Shown here: in pieces, positions 5,124 to 7,110 of the stretch
How positions within the stretch are numbered: position 1 is the stretch's first letter
How the letters are laid out: each line of letters opens with the position of its first letter
DNA from: Bacillota bacterium
GTDB lineage: Bacteria; Bacillota; Clostridia; Peptostreptococcales; Anaerovoracaceae
DNA: 7,110 nt
Assembly (NCBI GenBank): GCA_017543805.1
Contig: JAFYFK010000292.1
Coordinates: forward strand, 1 to 7,110
Reading direction: 5' to 3'
Program-made: the position numbers and the translations under genes
Notes under the pieces: model-generated
Told to the model about the DNA's origin: nothing
Seen by the model: only the letters and a program-made list of their open reading frames with translations
Database searches by the model: none

Positions 5124-6365
5124 TTACTCGGCGTAGATCTTCTTGAGCCTTGCGTATCTCGGAAGCTCGTGCTCCCTGGGAATAGCTACATGGCCCTGGA
5201 TGAGCGGCAGCGCGTAGTCGATGAACTCGTCGCGTATATTGTTGCCCTCTTCGTTGATCCAGTCTCTCGGGAACTTCTTCTCGTAGTTGGCGACCTCAGA
5301 GAGGTTGAGGAGCTTGAGGCCGGAAACGTACTGGCCGTCCTCGGTGTAGGTCCTCTCGATGGCTACCATCTTGTCGGTCACTCCGTCGACAGCTGCTGTT
5401 ACAGCCCTCTGGCCGGAACGCACGGCTTCCTCGATGTCGGTGCCGGACGCGCAGTGCGCGGCGCAGCGCTGCAGGAGGCTGAGCTCGATGCCCCTTACCT
5501 TGGTTCCGAGCGTCTGGGCGACAAGCCCTGACAGGATAGTCGCGAGACCGCCCAGCTGGGCATGTCCGAATCCATCGGTAGCGGAGGTCTTGGCTTCGGA
5601 AACGAAACTGCCATCCGGGAACTTGAGGCCTTCGGAAGCGGCTACCAGAACGGTGCCCTTCTCCTTGTATACTCTTACGACGTCCCCGAGGAATCTTTCG
5701 AAGTCAAACTGCATTTCCGGCAGATATACCAGATCAGGCGCGTAGCCGTTTACTCTGCCGAGCACGGAAGACGCTGTGAGCCATCCCGCGTTGCGGCCCA
5801 TGATCTCCATTACGCAGATATGGCCGGCGCCGTAAACTCTTGCGTCCTGCATTACTTCCATAACGCTTGTCGCAATGTATTTGGCAGCTGACGGGAAGCC
5901 CGGGCAGTGGTCGGTGCCGTAGAGGTCGTTGTCTATTGTCTTGGGAACGCCCATGACGCGGCATTCGTAGCCGACGCGCTGCATGTACTTGCTGATCTTG
6001 CTGCAGGTGTCCATGGAGTCGTTTCCGCCGTTGTAGAAGAAGTAGCGGACGTTGTGCTTTTCGAACACCTCAAGTATCTTTTTGTATTCGGTCTCGTCGA
6101 GATCCGGATCCTTGAGCTTGTAGCGGCAGGAACCGAAAGCCGAAGACGGCGTGTTCATCAGGAACGCGAGCTCGCGCGGGTCTTCCTGGCCCATGTCGAA
6201 AAGCTTGTCGGCAAGCACGCCCTTGATGCCGTATTCAGCGGCGTAGACGTTGGTTATGCAGTCTTCCTTGAGCGCCTGGGAAATAACGCCGTAAGCGCTG
6301 GCGTTGATCACCGCTGTGGGGCCGCCGGACTGACCGAAGATACAGGCTCCTCTGAGTTCTCCCAT
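5124..6365 (-). CDS. pfp: Pyrophosphate-dependent phosphofructokinase
   Basis: This 413-residue cytoplasmic enzyme interconverts fructose 6-phosphate plus PPi and fructose 1,6-bisphosphate plus Pi, the committed glycolytic step made reversible. Motifs in order: GQSGGPTAVIN (11-21, donor site), GGNDSMDT (113-120), PKTIDND (141-147, catalytic Asp145), MGRNAGW (189-195, fructose-6-P site) and LPEMQFD (215-221). PPi use is read from Asp116, where ATP enzymes have Gly (E. coli G104), and Lys142, where they have Gly (G124). Asn115 replaces the usual Mg-binding Asp; from memory this GGNDS form is normal for the clostridial clade. Length suits the PPi clade rather than the ~320-residue ATP enzymes. 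ATG is preceded by AGGAGG, which begins at the stop codon of fba, so the two genes form an operon with a 9-nt gap. A terminator follows at 5102. Confidence 0.94.
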   Translation of the reverse strand: MGELRGACIFGQSGGPTAVINASAYGVISQALKEDCITNVYAAEYGIKGVLADKLFDMGQEDPRELAFLMNTPSSAFGSCRYKLKDPDLDETEYKKILEVFEKHNVRYFFYNGGNDSMDTCSKISKYMQRVGYECRVMGVPKTIDNDLYGTDHCPGFPSAAKYIATSVMEVMQDARVYGAGHICVMEIMGRNAGWLTASSVLGRVNGYAPDLVYLPEMQFDFERFLGDVVRVYKEKGTVLVAASEGLKFPDGSFVSEAKTSATDGFGHAQLGGLATILSGLVAQTLGTKVRGIELSLLQRCAAHCASGTDIEEAVRSGQRAVTAAVDGVTDKMVAIERTYTEDGQYVSGLKLLNLSEVANYEKKFPRDWINEEGNNIRDEFIDYALPLIQGHVAIPREHELPRYARLKKIYAE

Positions 6366-6374
6366 TTCAACCTC

Positions 6375-7110
6375 CTATGCCTTGCCGTCGCAGCCGAGAA
6401 CGTCTGTGATCTTGTGAGCGACCATAGCCTTGATGGCAGCTCTTGCCGGCTTGAGATACTGGCGCGGGTCGAAGTGGTCCGGATGCTCCGCGAAATATTC
6501 ACGGATGCACGCGGTCATGGCCAGACGAAGGTCGGAGTCGATGTTGATCTTGCAGACTGCCATCTTTGCGGCCTCGCGGAGCTGGGATTCGGGAATGCCT
6601 ACTGCATCCGGCATGTTTCCGCCGTACATGTTGATCTTCTTTACGAATTCCTGGGGAACGGAGGAAGAACCGTGCAGTACGATCGGGAAGCCCGGAAGCC
6701 TCTTTGAAACTTCTTCGAGGATGTCGAAACGGAGCGGAGGCGGAACGAGCTCGCCCTTCTCGTTTCTGGTGCACTGCGCGGCGGTGAACTTGTATGCGCC
6801 GTGGCTGGTGCCGATGGCGATAGCGAGGGAGTCGCAGCCGGTGCGCTCTACGAATTCCTGAACGTCCTCAGGTCTGGTATAGCTGGAATTTTCTGCGGAG
6901 ACCTTGACCTCATCCTCAACGCCCGCGAGGGTGCCGAGCTCGGCCTCTACCACTACGCCGTGGTCATGAGCATACTCTACTACCTGCTTGGTGATCTTGA
7001 TGTTCTCCTCGATGGGCTGGCCGCTCTTGTCGATCATGACGGAGGTGAAGACGCCGTCGATGCAGCTCTTGCACAGATCGAAGCTGTCACCATGGTCCAG
7101 ATGGACGGCG
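6375..7110 (-). CDS. fba: Class II fructose-bisphosphate aldolase, N-terminus outside window
   Basis: The last 244 residues of the zinc-dependent aldolase are visible; it cleaves fructose 1,6-bisphosphate to glyceraldehyde-3-phosphate and dihydroxyacetone phosphate in the cytoplasm. Landmarks from the window edge inward: HLDHGDSFDLCKSC (catalytic Asp and zinc His), a Glu in VVVEAELGTLAG, GTSHGAYKF (zinc His), VLHGSSSVPQEF (zinc His) and KINIDSDLRLA (phosphate and substrate binding). It ends in a TAG at 6377-6375. Only about the first 75-80 residues should be missing, judged from the usual position of the LDH motif. An internal Met at 7037 is not the start because the homology runs unbroken to 7110. 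It is translated just before pfp, and its promoter lies beyond the window. Confidence 0.95.
   Translation of the reverse strand, partial: AVHLDHGDSFDLCKSCIDGVFTSVMIDKSGQPIEENIKITKQVVEYAHDHGVVVEAELGTLAGVEDEVKVSAENSSYTRPEDVQEFVERTGCDSLAIAIGTSHGAYKFTAAQCTRNEKGELVPPPLRFDILEEVSKRLPGFPIVLHGSSSVPQEFVKKINMYGGNMPDAVGIPESQLREAAKMAVCKINIDSDLRLAMTACIREYFAEHPDHFDPRQYLKPARAAIKAMVAHKITDVLGCDGKA

Noticed and set aside
5907..6707. 266-codon plus-strand open frame
   Set aside because: It is antisense to the conserved pfp and fba genes and runs across their junction; composition is Val/Ala-rich shadow sequence.

Overview
The window looks like chromosomal DNA of an anaerobic Gram-positive bacterium of the Clostridia type. 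This rests on family resemblance only: a pyrophosphate-type phosphofructokinase and a class II aldolase of the kind common in Clostridia, a small tandem-CBS protein, TATAAT-type promoters, strong AGGAGG-like ribosome sites and U-tract terminators. Coding DNA is fairly GC-rich but uses many ATA isoleucine codons. I cannot name a genus. No mobile element, CRISPR array, rRNA or pseudogene was seen.

Layout. (1) 1-353, minus strand: 5' part of a FlK-like hot-dog thioesterase with a TTG start; its end lies outside the window. (2) 430-1254, plus strand: membrane-anchored polysaccharide deacetylase, divergent from the thioesterase. It appears leaderless, because an extended -10 box ends 6 nt before its ATG. 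(3) 1274-1299: a terminator running directly into a consensus-like promoter (1298-1326) for (4) a six-helix membrane protein fused to a dihydrolipoamide-acyltransferase (E2)-like domain, best started at 1333 and also apparently leaderless. (5) 2791-4434: a beta-CASP metallo-beta-lactamase-fold RNA nuclease, 15 nt downstream of (4) and probably in the same operon. A strong terminator follows. (6) Minus strand: tRNA-Val(CAC) at 4478-4554 downstream of a tandem-CBS protein (4580-4993). (7) Minus strand: fba (partial, 6375-7110) followed 9 nt later by a PPi-dependent phosphofructokinase gene (5124-6365) and its terminator.

How the genes fit together. The fba-pfp pair covers the fructose-6-phosphate to triose-phosphate segment of glycolysis and gluconeogenesis, using PPi rather than ATP for the phosphofructokinase step. 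The CBS protein could be a nucleotide sensor, perhaps for c-di-AMP. The deacetylase acts outside the membrane on an acylated polysaccharide. The pairing of a membrane E2-like protein with an RNase has no obvious functional logic.

Most worth a second look: the E2-like protein, whose catalytic His is replaced by Glu in an otherwise intact motif and which is fused to a membrane domain; the two leaderless starts; and a 14-nt sequence shared by the two strongest terminators. The rest is ordinary core gene content.
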